Below are positions 39,685 to 47,471 of a stretch of DNA of 64,000 nt, piece by piece (position 1 is the first letter of the stretch; each line of letters begins with the position of its first letter). The DNA is from Bordetella parapertussis. Lineage in GTDB: Bacteria; Pseudomonadota; Gammaproteobacteria; Burkholderiales; SG8-41. The translations under genes and the position numbers were made by a program. The DNA lies in the NCBI GenBank assembly GCA_945885345.1, contig CAMCYP010000017.1, forward strand, positions 1 through 64,000, in the 5' to 3' direction. The notes under the pieces were generated by a model. The model was given only the letters and a program-made list of their open reading frames with translations, was not told where the DNA came from and made no database searches.

Positions 39685-41483
39685 GCGAACCTGCAGAGAT
39701 TGCCGCCGGATTGCCCCACCTGCCGGGTGTGTACCGGATGCTCGACAAGGAGGGGATCGTGCTCTACGTCGGCAAGGCACTGGATCTGCGCAAACGCGTC
39801 AGCTCCTACTTTCAGCGGGCCGAGGCGCTGTCGCCGCGGATCCGCCTGATGGTGGCGCAGATCGTGAATATCGAAACCACGGTCACCCGCTCGGAGGCTG
39901 AAGCGCTGCTGCTCGAAAACAACCTGATCAAGTCGCTGGCGCCGCGTTACAACATCCTGTTCCGTGACGATAAATCCTATCCGTATCTGATGCTCACCGG
40001 ACACCGTTATCCAAGGCTGGGATTTTTCCGTGGCAACCCGGACAAGCGTCACCGCTATTTCGGGCCGTTTCCCGATTCCGGTGCTGTCCGCGAAAGCATA
40101 CAACTGCTGCAGAAGGTATTTCGCCTGCGTACCTGCGAGGACAGCGTATTTACGCACCGTTCGCGGCCTTGTTTGCTGCACCAGATCCATCGCTGCACGG
40201 CGCCCTGCGTGGGGCTGATCAGCGACACAGATTATGCGGAAGACGCGCGCAGCGCCGAACTGTTTCTCGATGGCCAGGAGGATGCGGTGTCGGCGCGGCT
40301 GGATGCACGCATGAATGCCGCGGCGGAGGCGCAGCGTTACGAGGAGGCCGCGGTGTACCGCGACCAGATCGGGGCGTTGCGCAAGGTGCGCGAGCGGCAG
40401 TATGTCAGCGATGAATCCGGACGCGACGCCGATGTCATCGCCTGCGGCATCGCAGTCGGCATCTGTTGCGTCAATCTGGTGATGATCCGTGGCGGCCGTC
40501 ATCTCGGTGACAAGAATTTCTTTCCGCAGAACGCGGATGAAGTCGAACCCGCTCAGATCATCGAAGCCTTCATCGCCCAGCATTACCTGGTACATCCGGT
40601 GCCGCCGCAACTGGTGGTCGGGGAGGCGATCCCGGTAGAGGTGCTGCAGGACACGCTGTCGGAGCGTACCGGTCGGCGCATCCAGATCAGTGCCAATCCG
40701 ATCGGCAGCCGCCGTGCCTGGCTGCAGATGGCAACCAAAAACGCCGAGCTTGGCGCTGCGCAGCGCAAGGTGCAGCACATGGGCGATGCAGCGAAGTTGA
40801 TCGCTTTGCAGCAGGGACTGGGATTGCCGGAAACGGTACAGCGCATTGAATGTTTCGACATCAGCCATACCCAGGGCGAGGCCACAGTCGCATCCTGTGT
40901 GGTCTACGACCGCGGCGCGATGCAGAATGGCGAATATCGCCACTTCAACATGCGGGATGTGGTGCCGGGCGACGATTACGGTGCGATGCGCGAGGTACTG
41001 ACGCGACGTTATCGCAGGGCGGTCGCCGGAGAGGGTAAGATGCCTGATCTGGTGATGATCGACGGCGGGCAGGGGCAACTGGGCGTGGCGATTGAAGTGC
41101 TGACGGAACTGGGACTGAGTGATGTGCCGTTGCTTGGCGTTGCCAAGGGTGAGTCACGCAAGCCTGGCATGGAGCAGTTGCTGATGCCCGGGCGCGAAGC
41201 TGCATTCCGGCTTGATGCCGACGATCCGGGCCTGCACCTGATTCAGCAGATCCGCGACGAAGCCCACCGTTTTGCGATCGAAGGACACCGGGCACGGCGT
41301 GCCCGGGCCCGCAATGTCTCACCGCTGGAAGGCATACCCGGGGTGGGCGCCAAGCGCCGCCAGCGACTGCTGACCCGTTTTGGCGGCTTGCGCGGACTGG
41401 TGGCGGCCAGTGTCGAGGAACTGGCGCAGGTTGACGGCATCAGCCCGGCACTGGCCGAACGGATTTATGATGAGCTGCATTGA
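39681..41483 (+). CDS. uvrC: Excinuclease ABC subunit C
   Basis: A 600-residue nucleotide-excision-repair nuclease. N-terminal GIY-YIG domain (PGVYRMLDKEGIVLYVGKA) makes the 3' incision; a Cys-rich stretch (RPCLLHQIHRCTAPCVG) and the UVR helix pair (about 200-235, AAEAQRYEEAAVYRDQIGAL) bind partners. The RNase H-like domain (ECFDISHTQGEATVAS, LVMIDGGQGQL) makes the 5' incision, and tandem HhH motifs (IPGVGAKRRQRLL) end the protein. Usual length. Confidence 0.97.
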   Translation: MSEPAEIAAGLPHLPGVYRMLDKEGIVLYVGKALDLRKRVSSYFQRAEALSPRIRLMVAQIVNIETTVTRSEAEALLLENNLIKSLAPRYNILFRDDKSYPYLMLTGHRYPRLGFFRGNPDKRHRYFGPFPDSGAVRESIQLLQKVFRLRTCEDSVFTHRSRPCLLHQIHRCTAPCVGLISDTDYAEDARSAELFLDGQEDAVSARLDARMNAAAEAQRYEEAAVYRDQIGALRKVRERQYVSDESGRDADVIACGIAVGICCVNLVMIRGGRHLGDKNFFPQNADEVEPAQIIEAFIAQHYLVHPVPPQLVVGEAIPVEVLQDTLSERTGRRIQISANPIGSRRAWLQMATKNAELGAAQRKVQHMGDAAKLIALQQGLGLPETVQRIECFDISHTQGEATVASCVVYDRGAMQNGEYRHFNMRDVVPGDDYGAMREVLTRRYRRAVAGEGKMPDLVMIDGGQGQLGVAIEVLTELGLSDVPLLGVAKGESRKPGMEQLLMPGREAAFRLDADDPGLHLIQQIRDEAHRFAIEGHRARRARARNVSPLEGIPGVGAKRRQRLLTRFGGLRGLVAASVEELAQVDGISPALAERIYDELH

Positions 41484-41515
41484 GCAATGACACCGTGCTG
41501 CCGCATCGAGCCCAA

Positions 41516-42085
41516 ATGACATTCAACTGGCCCAACTTGCTGACATGGCTGCGGATTGTGATGATTCCGCTGTTTGTCGGCGTGTTCTATTTCGAACAGC
41601 ACTGGATTTCGCACGCTACCCAGAACCTGATTGCCATGGCCATTTTTACTGCTGCGGCGATTACCGACTGGCTGGATGGCTGGCTGGCGCGCAAGCTGAA
41701 TCAGACTTCAGCATTCGGCGCTTTCCTCGATCCGGTGGCGGACAAGCTCATGGTCGCTGCGGCATTGATCATCCTGGTGCAGCTGGGACGGATCGACGCA
41801 GTCATTGCGCTGGTGATCATCGGCCGCGAAATTGCCATTTCGGCGCTGCGGGAATGGATGACCTCCATCGGACATGGCAAAAGCGTCGCGGTATCGATGG
41901 TCGGCAAGATCAAGACCGCTGCGCAGATGATTGCCATTCCGATGCTGCTCTACCACGACATGCTTGGCGCTTTTGATCCGCAGTACTGGGGCACCTGGCT
42001 GATCTGGGTGGCGGCCGTGCTGACCCTGATTTCGATGGGGTATTACCTGAAAATGGCCTGGCGTGCCGCCAAAGGGAGCGGCTAA
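41516..42085 (+). CDS. pgsA: CDP-diacylglycerol-glycerol-3-phosphate 3-phosphatidyltransferase
   Basis: A 189-residue integral membrane enzyme making phosphatidylglycerol phosphate. The CDP-alcohol phosphotransferase motif reads DWLDGWLARKLNQTSAFGAFLDPVADK (D-x2-DG-x2-AR-x8-G-x3-D-x3-D). About five hydrophobic helices. The start at 41516 gives the family N-terminus TFNWPNLLTWLR; a TTG overlapping the uvrC stop at 41480 is an alternative. Confidence 0.94.
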   Translation: MTFNWPNLLTWLRIVMIPLFVGVFYFEQHWISHATQNLIAMAIFTAAAITDWLDGWLARKLNQTSAFGAFLDPVADKLMVAAALIILVQLGRIDAVIALVIIGREIAISALREWMTSIGHGKSVAVSMVGKIKTAAQMIAIPMLLYHDMLGAFDPQYWGTWLIWVAAVLTLISMGYYLKMAWRAAKGSG

Positions 42086-42106
42086 TGCGGGGGCGAAGCG
42101 TGTGGG

Positions 42107-42136
42107 TTGCAGGGCGTGGAGGGGTTGAATTATAAT
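42107..42136 (+). promoter_or_regulatory. Promoter of the tRNA-Gly/tRNA-Cys unit
   Basis: TTGCAG (42107-42112), an 18-bp spacer and a perfect TATAAT (42131-42136) lie 25 bp before tRNA-Gly in the gap after pgsA. A GC-rich discriminator (GCGCGG) follows, as expected for stringently controlled stable-RNA promoters. Confidence 0.65.
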
Positions 42137-42160
42137 GCGCGGCTGATAAGCGATAGCAAC

Positions 42161-42236
42161 GCGGGAATAGCTCAGCTGGTAGAGCGCAACCTTGCCAAGG
42201 TTGAGGTCGGGAGTTCGAACCTCCTTTCCCGCTCCA
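42161..42236 (+). tRNA. tRNA-Gly (GCC)
   Basis: A 76-nt cloverleaf including encoded CCA. Acceptor GCGGGAA pairs with TTCCCGC; the anticodon arm is CAACC-TTGCCAA-GGTTG with GCC at 42194-42196; the T loop has GTTCGAAC. Located after pgsA as in related genomes. Confidence 0.98.
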
Positions 42237-42243
42237 GATCTCC

Positions 42244-42283
42244 GGGGAAAACGGTTGAAGCAAACCAGCCGTTTTCCCCTTTT
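42244..42283 (+). terminator. Intrinsic terminator after tRNA-Gly
   Basis: GGGGAAAACGG (42244-42254) and CCGTTTTCCCC (42269-42279) form a perfect 11-bp stem with a 14-nt loop followed by TTTT. It lies just 7 bp after the tRNA, so tRNA-Cys downstream probably needs readthrough or its own promoter. Confidence 0.8.
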
Positions 42284-42290
42284 GTTGAAA

Positions 42291-42354
42291 ATTGCGTAAA
42301 TAATGACAAAAACATGCCTCTGACGAGGCTGTCATGTTTTTGGAAATACGCAAT
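42291..42354. repeat. 64-bp composite inverted repeat between two tRNA genes
   Basis: Nested arms ATTGCGTA/TACGCAAT, CAAAAACATG/CATGTTTTTG and CCTC/GAGG are separated by short mismatched bulges and close on a TGAC tetraloop. The element fills the space between the terminator and tRNA-Cys. It could be a processing stem, an attenuator or a small mobile-element relic. Confidence 0.6.
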
Positions 42355-42363
42355 AGTTACAGC

Positions 42364-42437
42364 GGCGCGGTAGCAAAGCGGTTATGCAGAGGACTGCAAA
42401 TCCTTGTAGGGCGGTTCGACTCCGCCCCGCGCCTCCA
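42364..42437 (+). tRNA. tRNA-Cys (GCA)
   Basis: A 74-nt cloverleaf with encoded CCA. Acceptor GGCGCGG pairs with CCGCGCC; anticodon GCA at 42396-42398 in the loop CTGCAAA; T loop GTTCGACTC. The only cysteine tRNA in the window. Confidence 0.97.
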
Positions 42438-42482
42438 CTAAAACAGTCAGTCAAAGCGAAAAATCCGCTGGCTGTCTGATCC

Positions 42483-42502
42483 CGGCGAAACCGCTTTCGC
42501 CG
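42483..42502. repeat. Short GC hairpin downstream of tRNA-Cys
   Basis: CGGCGAAA-CCGC-TTTCGCCG is a perfect 8-bp stem with a 4-nt loop in the 189-bp gap before the Bug gene. No T-run follows, so termination would need other factors. I see no gene in this gap. Confidence 0.4.
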
Positions 42503-42626
42503 TCCGCCCGCCAAAAACGTTCAATCGCTGCTGGGGCCACTGGCCCGGATCAGCGCTTTCCCGTCTGCGGAAATGGAACGACAATTGCTTATTACTTCGG
42601 GCATTGCCAATTGAAAAGGGTTGAAC

Positions 42627-43610
42627 ATGAAGCCGCATCATCTGGTGTTTGGCTCGTTGCTGGTCTGTGCAGTCACTGCGATTAATCCAGCCTGGTCTCA
42701 GTCAACCACGGGTACGGCCTTTCCGACAAAGACAGTGCGTATCGTTGTGCCCATCGCACCGGGAGGGGGCGCCGACATCCAGGCGCGCCTGTTTGGCAAA
42801 AAGCTGGGGGAAAGCGCCGGGCAGCAGTTCATCGTCGACAACCGTCCGGGGGCGGGTGGGGTCGTAGGCGCAGAAGTCGTGGCCAAGTCGCCTGCGGATG
42901 GTTATACGTTGCTCTTTACCACCGCCCAACTCGCCGTCAATGCCAGCCTGAATAAAAATATGACACTGGATCCGGTGCGGGACTTGCTGCCTGTATCGAT
43001 CGTGTCCACGTCGCCGCTGGTCCTGTCCGTGCACCCGAGCATGCCCGTACGCAACGTTGCCGAGTTCGTGGCGCTGGCGCGCAAGCGCGGTGGTGATCTG
43101 GTAGGCGGTTCCAACGGCACCGGCACTACCAGCCATCTGGCGCTGGAGATGCTGAACCAGATTGCGAAGCTGAAATTGGTGCATGTTCCGTACCGGGGCG
43201 GTGTTCCGTCGATGACTGCGCTGGTTAGCGGCGAAGTCGATTTTGGTTTCACCACGGTGCTGACCATTCAGCCTTTTATCAAACTCGGCAAGGTGCGTCC
43301 GTTGGCGGTGACGACACCCAAACGTTCCTCGTCGCTGCCCGAGTTGCCCACCATGAAGACGACGTTTCCGGATTTCGAGATCGATAATTGGTACGCGTTC
43401 TTCGTGCCCAAGGGAACACCACGCAGTGTAATAAACCGCTTGAACGAGGAAGCGATCAAGGCGCTGAAATCCAGGGACATCGCGGATTACCTCGCGCGTG
43501 ATGGCGGTGAGTCACTGGGCAGTTCGGTCGATGCTGCCGGCACGCATTTCCGCAAGGAAACCGAGAAATATGCAAAGATCGTCGCCGCAGGCAACTTGCG
43601 CGCGGATTGA
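42627..43610 (+). CDS. Bug-family (TctC-type) tripartite tricarboxylate binding protein
   Basis: A 327-residue periplasmic binding protein with signal peptide (residues 1-25, ending NPAWSQS). Family signatures: FPTKTVRIVVPIAPGGGADIQARLF, VDNRPGAGGVVGAEVVAKSPADGYTLL, GSNGTGTTSHLALEM and VPYRGGVPSMTALVSGEVD. These receptors are hugely expanded in Burkholderiales and often lack adjacent membrane subunits, as here. Ligand probably a carboxylate, unknown. Start at 42627 with AAAAGGG before it. Confidence 0.95.
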   Translation: MKPHHLVFGSLLVCAVTAINPAWSQSTTGTAFPTKTVRIVVPIAPGGGADIQARLFGKKLGESAGQQFIVDNRPGAGGVVGAEVVAKSPADGYTLLFTTAQLAVNASLNKNMTLDPVRDLLPVSIVSTSPLVLSVHPSMPVRNVAEFVALARKRGGDLVGGSNGTGTTSHLALEMLNQIAKLKLVHVPYRGGVPSMTALVSGEVDFGFTTVLTIQPFIKLGKVRPLAVTTPKRSSSLPELPTMKTTFPDFEIDNWYAFFVPKGTPRSVINRLNEEAIKALKSRDIADYLARDGGESLGSSVDAAGTHFRKETEKYAKIVAAGNLRAD

Positions 43611-43663
43611 TCCGTGATTTTACGGCGGGGAGAGACGGGGGATTCAGCGCGGCGGGAATGCCA

Positions 43664-43748
43664 TGGTACCCGGGGCCGGACTCGAACCGGCACGCCATTC
43701 GGCTTCGGATTTTAAGTCCGATGCGTCTACCAATTTCGCCACCCGGGC
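43664..43748 (-). tRNA. tRNA-Leu (TAA)
   Basis: An 85-nt class II tRNA on the minus strand with encoded CCA. Acceptor GCCCGGG pairs with CCCGGGT (G1-U72 wobble); anticodon loop CTTAAAA with TAA at 43714-43712; a long variable arm follows; T loop GTTCGAGTC. A weak TAGAAT -10-like box sits just upstream on the same strand (43763-43758). Confidence 0.96.
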
Positions 43749-43921
43749 ATTGCGCGCATTCTACTCCACGGAGATTTTGTGCGGCATATGCCGTCCGCTA
43801 CAAAACGTGTCGCCCCGGCAAGGGATGCGGGCCGCTGGGATATAATCGCACTCCTGTTGCATTCATTGCTGAATTGAAATTTATCCCGTCTGCGACAAGG
43901 CCGTTTTAATCAGGCATATCC

Positions 43922-44377
43922 ATGATTGTTTTTGATCTCGGTTGCGACAATGACCACCGGTTCGAGGGCTGGTTTTCCTCGAGTGTGGATTTTGAGCGCC
44001 AGCAAAAGGAAAATCTGCTGAGTTGCCCGCTGTGCGGCAGCCCGCACATCAATCGCTTGCTGACCGCGGCGCGGCTCAATACCGGCCGTGCTGCGCCGCT
44101 TGAGGGTGGTCAACCGGAACCGGCTGCAGCCGGCGCCGCGCAATATGCCAACTTCGATGCTGCGCGCATGCTCAGGCTGATTTCGCATATCGTCGACAAC
44201 ACCGAAGATGTCGGCAAGGCATTTCCGGAAGAGGCCCGCAAAATCCATTACAAGGAATCTCCGGAGCGCCATATCCGCGGCACTGCATCGCCGCGGGAAA
44301 TTGATGCCTTGCGTGATGAAGGCATTGAAATCGTTGCGTTGCCGGTGCCCGAACATCTCGCAAACAAACCGCATTAA
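43922..44377 (+). CDS. DUF1178 protein
   Basis: A 151-residue cytosolic protein. N-terminus MIVFDLGCDNDHRFEGWFSS and the zinc-ribbon-like CPLCGS are family marks; C-terminal half has GKAFPEEARKIHY and RHIRGTASPREIDALRDEGIEIVALP. Function unknown. Only CPLC plus Cys8 are obvious metal candidates. A TATAAT box at 43841-43846 could be its promoter although no clear -35 was found. Confidence 0.92.
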   Translation: MIVFDLGCDNDHRFEGWFSSSVDFERQQKENLLSCPLCGSPHINRLLTAARLNTGRAAPLEGGQPEPAAAGAAQYANFDAARMLRLISHIVDNTEDVGKAFPEEARKIHYKESPERHIRGTASPREIDALRDEGIEIVALPVPEHLANKPH

Positions 44378-44416
44378 AGCGCTTCGGTGCCGGCATCATC
44401 TCCGGTCTGAAAAATG

Positions 44417-44432
44417 AATCAAATATTTGATT
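44417..44432. promoter_or_regulatory. 16-bp perfect palindrome matching the IHF core on both strands
   Basis: AATCAAATATTTGATT is a perfect palindrome and reads AATCAA-N4-TTG on both strands, fitting WATCAANNNNTTR. It lies 40 bp after the DUF1178 gene in a 323-bp gap (44378-44700) that otherwise shows no gene apart from the tandem repeat. Confidence 0.45.
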
Positions 44433-44533
44433 TTATTGATGTAATTCCGTAACGGCCCAGTGGTATTTCGCTGTTCCACAGTCGCGTCCTGCGATTGATT
44501 CCGGTCAAAGCCGGCCATGCCCTGCGTGTTAAT

Positions 44534-44578
44534 CTGGATGCAAAGCGCTGGATGCAAAGCGCTGGATGCAAAGCGCTG
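44534..44578. repeat. Three tandem copies of a 14-bp unit
   Basis: CTGGATGCAAAGCG is repeated exactly at 44534-44547, 44548-44561 and 44562-44575, with CTG of a fourth copy. The unit length is not a multiple of three and no gene covers it. It lies 125 bp before the CBS/nucleotidyltransferase gene, so copy-number change could affect its promoter. Confidence 0.85.
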
Positions 44579-44700
44579 AAACATGAAGGGTTTCATTCCG
44601 TGTTTTTCATTGGGTTATGGCGTTGTCCGGAGGGGGGTGGCATGTCCTGCGCGTACTGTTGCTCATCGGTAACGTGTCCGTCAGCGGCAAGGTGCGCTGA

Positions 44701-46623
44701 GTGCCGGAGCGACTGATGGCTGTTGCCCAGGTCGGCAATCCCGCCATGCTTGCTGATGGTGTGGCGCGTTTCCTGCGGCAGTACCTGCCATTTGCGCAGA
44801 TGGAGCAGGAGGCACTGGAGTTTATTGCCGCCAATGTCGATCTTGGTTATTACCCGGCAGGCACAGTCATCCTCGACCCCGCGCAGGCCGAACCGGACGT
44901 GTTCTACATCATTCAGCGCGGCACCGTGCAGGTTGTGCCCTTTGTCGTCACGCAAAGCGGTGAAGCACAGCCGGTCAGCATCGGCACCGGGGAGTGTTTT
45001 TCAGTCAGCGCGCTGCTGGAAAAGCGCCCGGTGATGGCGCCGTACACTGCAACCACCGACACTTTCTGCTATGAATTTCCTGCAGCACAGTTCCCGGAAT
45101 TACTGAACCGCAGTCCGGTGTTCCGAGAATTTGCGACGCGTTACCTGGCGGCGATGCTGCGCGAGTCGCGACGGCTGATCAAGATGAATTTTACTGCTGC
45201 GGCAGGAGAGCAGCAGGCCATGAGCCGGAGCTTGCGTTCGCTGGTGACGCGTGCGGCGGTGACCTGTACACCGCAGACCCCGGTGGGAGAAGTGCTGCGC
45301 ACCATGCAGGCACTCAAGATCGGTTCGATGCTGGTTATTGATGATGCGGGCTGTCCGGCCGGTATTTTTACCCGACACGACGTGCTGGATCGCGTTGCGC
45401 TGGCGCAGTGCGATCTGTCGCGACCGGTCAGTACCGTCATGACGCCGGCGCCACAGACAATGCCGGCGGATGCCAGTGCCTACGAGGCTGCATTGCTGAT
45501 TGCCCACCGCGGCATCCGCCACATCCCGGTCTGTGACGGTGGCCGGCTGATCGGCGTGGTCACCGAACGGGACCTTTTTACACTGCAGCGGGTGAGTGTC
45601 CGTGCGATCAACCATACGGTGGCGGAGGCGGATTCCATCGGCACGTTGCAGCTCGCCGTGTCCGACATCCGCCGGCTGGCCCGCAGCATGGTGGGGCAGG
45701 GCGTGGCCGCAGAACAGCTGACGCTGATCATTTCGACGCTGAACGATGCGCTGGTGCGGCGGGTGCTGGAAATCGAGCAGGCGAATTTCCCGCTTGCCGG
45801 CATCCGCTGGTGCTGGCTGGCATTCGGCAGTGAGGGACGTTACGAACAGACCATCAGTTCCGATCAGGACAACGGCCTGCTTTTCGATCCCGAAGCCGGC
45901 GATGCTGACGGTGTGCGCGCACGTTTGTTGCCTTTTGCGCAGGCGGTCAACCGCGATCTTGATGCCTGCGGATTTCCCCTGTGCAGGGGCAACATCATGG
46001 CGGGCAATCCGCAGTGGTGCCTGAGCCTGGGCGAGTGGCGCGAACGATTTGATTCCTGGATCGCCAACACCGATCCGCAGGCGTTGCTGAATGCGGCCAT
46101 TTTTTTCGATTTTCGGCCCCTGCATGGCGACGCAGTGACAGCGCAGGTGTTGCGCAGCCATCTTTCCGGGCTGGCAAAGGGCAACCAGCGGTTCCAGCGC
46201 CAGATGGCGCAATATGCCCTGGAAACGCGGCCCCCACTCGGCAGGATCAGCGATTTTGTGACTGAGAACAGTGAGCTCGGCGACATCATCGATCTGAAAA
46301 AGTCGGGTGCGCGACTGTTCATTGATGCAGCGCGCGTTCTTGCGCTTGCGGCCGGTGTTGAACATACCAACACCGCACAGCGATTGCGCCAGGCCGGGCC
46401 GCTGCTGAATATGCCGCAGGAGGAAATCGCTTCGATCAGTGACGGATTTTTTTTCCTGCAGGCGCTCCGGCTGCGCGGGCAGATGGCGGCGGATGCCGCG
46501 CTGCGGGGTGCCAATCGCGTCAATCCGGCAGAACTGAATGAGGTTGATCGCCGCATCCTCAAGGAAAGTTTTCGTCAGGCGCGCAAACTGCAAAGCCGCA
46601 TTGCGCTTGATTACGGCTTATGA
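44701..46623 (+). CDS. cNMP-binding/CBS/DUF294 putative nucleotidyltransferase signalling protein
   Basis: A 640-residue cytosolic protein. Order: cyclic-nucleotide-binding-like domain (about 25-145), two CBS domains (about 180-305, e.g. GSMLVIDDAGCPAGIFTRHDVLDRV), DUF294 nucleotidyltransferase related to GlnD (LAFGSEGRYEQTISSDQDNGLLFD, keeping the GS-x-gR-x-E and DxD-like acidic pair), and a helical DUF294 C-domain. Such proteins are often near acetate uptake or acetyl-CoA synthetase genes; here an acyl-CoA synthetase is two genes on. The start is GTG 44701, or ATG 44716. The stop overlaps the exonuclease start by 4 bp. Confidence 0.9.
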   Translation: MPERLMAVAQVGNPAMLADGVARFLRQYLPFAQMEQEALEFIAANVDLGYYPAGTVILDPAQAEPDVFYIIQRGTVQVVPFVVTQSGEAQPVSIGTGECFSVSALLEKRPVMAPYTATTDTFCYEFPAAQFPELLNRSPVFREFATRYLAAMLRESRRLIKMNFTAAAGEQQAMSRSLRSLVTRAAVTCTPQTPVGEVLRTMQALKIGSMLVIDDAGCPAGIFTRHDVLDRVALAQCDLSRPVSTVMTPAPQTMPADASAYEAALLIAHRGIRHIPVCDGGRLIGVVTERDLFTLQRVSVRAINHTVAEADSIGTLQLAVSDIRRLARSMVGQGVAAEQLTLIISTLNDALVRRVLEIEQANFPLAGIRWCWLAFGSEGRYEQTISSDQDNGLLFDPEAGDADGVRARLLPFAQAVNRDLDACGFPLCRGNIMAGNPQWCLSLGEWRERFDSWIANTDPQALLNAAIFFDFRPLHGDAVTAQVLRSHLSGLAKGNQRFQRQMAQYALETRPPLGRISDFVTENSELGDIIDLKKSGARLFIDAARVLALAAGVEHTNTAQRLRQAGPLLNMPQEEIASISDGFFFLQALRLRGQMAADAALRGANRVNPAELNEVDRRILKESFRQARKLQSRIALDYGL

Positions 46624-47339
46624 ACGGAAGTGTGATCAGCCTGCTGCGCCGGCTGTTCGGAACCGGCCCGCGCCTGGACGCGGAACAGTCGCTCGCCCTG
46701 GCCGCGTATCACGCGCGGTCGGAGATTCCCGGCACAACTCCGCTGGGCACATTGCGCTGTGTGGTGGTGGATGTCGAAACCACGGGCCTGGATCCGTACG
46801 TTGACCGCCTGATTGCCATCGGTGCGGTGATGGTGGAAAACTGCACTGTGCGGCTGAACAGCGGTTTTGAAGTCGTGCTGCGCCAACCGCAAGCCAGCGC
46901 CCGCGCGAATATCCTGATTCACGGCATCGACGGCACAACCCAGCTCGGCGGGCTGGCGCCGGCGAGCGCCATTCTCCGTTTTCTTGATTATGTGGAACGG
47001 GCGCCGCTGGTCGGATTCCATGCCGATTTCGATCGGGTGATGATCGATCGCGCCGCACGAGAGGCGCTGGGGCGCACAGCTTCTGCCGTCTGGCTGGATC
47101 TGGCGTACCTGGCACCGGCACTGCTCGCCGAACCTGGTGTGGTGATACCGCAGGGACTGGATGAATGGACGCAGCGCTTCGGCATCGAAAACCAGGCGCG
47201 ACACAATGCGCTGGCCGACGCGCTGGCGACAGCGCAATTGCTGCAGGTTGTACTGGCGCGCGCCATTGCCACGGGAGCCAACACCCTGGCAGACCTGCAA
47301 CGCATCGAAAGTGATCAGCGCTGGCTCAACAGGCGCTGA
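46620..47339 (+). CDS. DEDDh 3'-5' exonuclease (DNA polymerase III epsilon-like)
   Basis: A 239-residue exonuclease. The DEDDh set is visible: Asp/Glu in VVVDVETTGLD, Asp in VGFHADFDRVM, then His/Asp in RHNALADALATA. A ~45-residue N-terminal helical region precedes the fold. It is not the replicative epsilon subunit by context but a stand-alone paralogue, coupled by ATGA overlap to the CBS/DUF294 protein. This pairing recurs in proteobacteria and suggests joint action on a nucleotide or nucleic-acid end (inference). Confidence 0.9.
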   Translation: MNGSVISLLRRLFGTGPRLDAEQSLALAAYHARSEIPGTTPLGTLRCVVVDVETTGLDPYVDRLIAIGAVMVENCTVRLNSGFEVVLRQPQASARANILIHGIDGTTQLGGLAPASAILRFLDYVERAPLVGFHADFDRVMIDRAAREALGRTASAVWLDLAYLAPALLAEPGVVIPQGLDEWTQRFGIENQARHNALADALATAQLLQVVLARAIATGANTLADLQRIESDQRWLNRR

Positions 47340-47471
47340 ACAGTTTTTCGGCGGCAATCCCTTTGCGGAGGAAGACCCGGTCAGCATCCGCTCCTGCCAA
47401 TGTGTTGCAATTCATGCAGGCTGTGCGATAGTGCCGCACCAGCCGCTGCCCGCAATTTCACAATACGAACA

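Noticed and set aside
39597-41078. 493-codon minus-strand frame opposite uvrC
   Set aside because: Antisense shadow; all UvrC domains are on the plus strand.
44534-44578. Tandem repeat as a CRISPR array
   Set aside because: Units are 14 bp and directly adjacent with no spacers.
44495-44716. 73-codon frame in the gap before the CBS/DUF294 gene
   Set aside because: It runs through the 14-bp tandem repeat, has no ribosome-binding site and no recognisable similarity.
45100-46593. 497-codon minus-strand frame opposite the CBS/DUF294 gene
   Set aside because: Antisense shadow without domain similarity.
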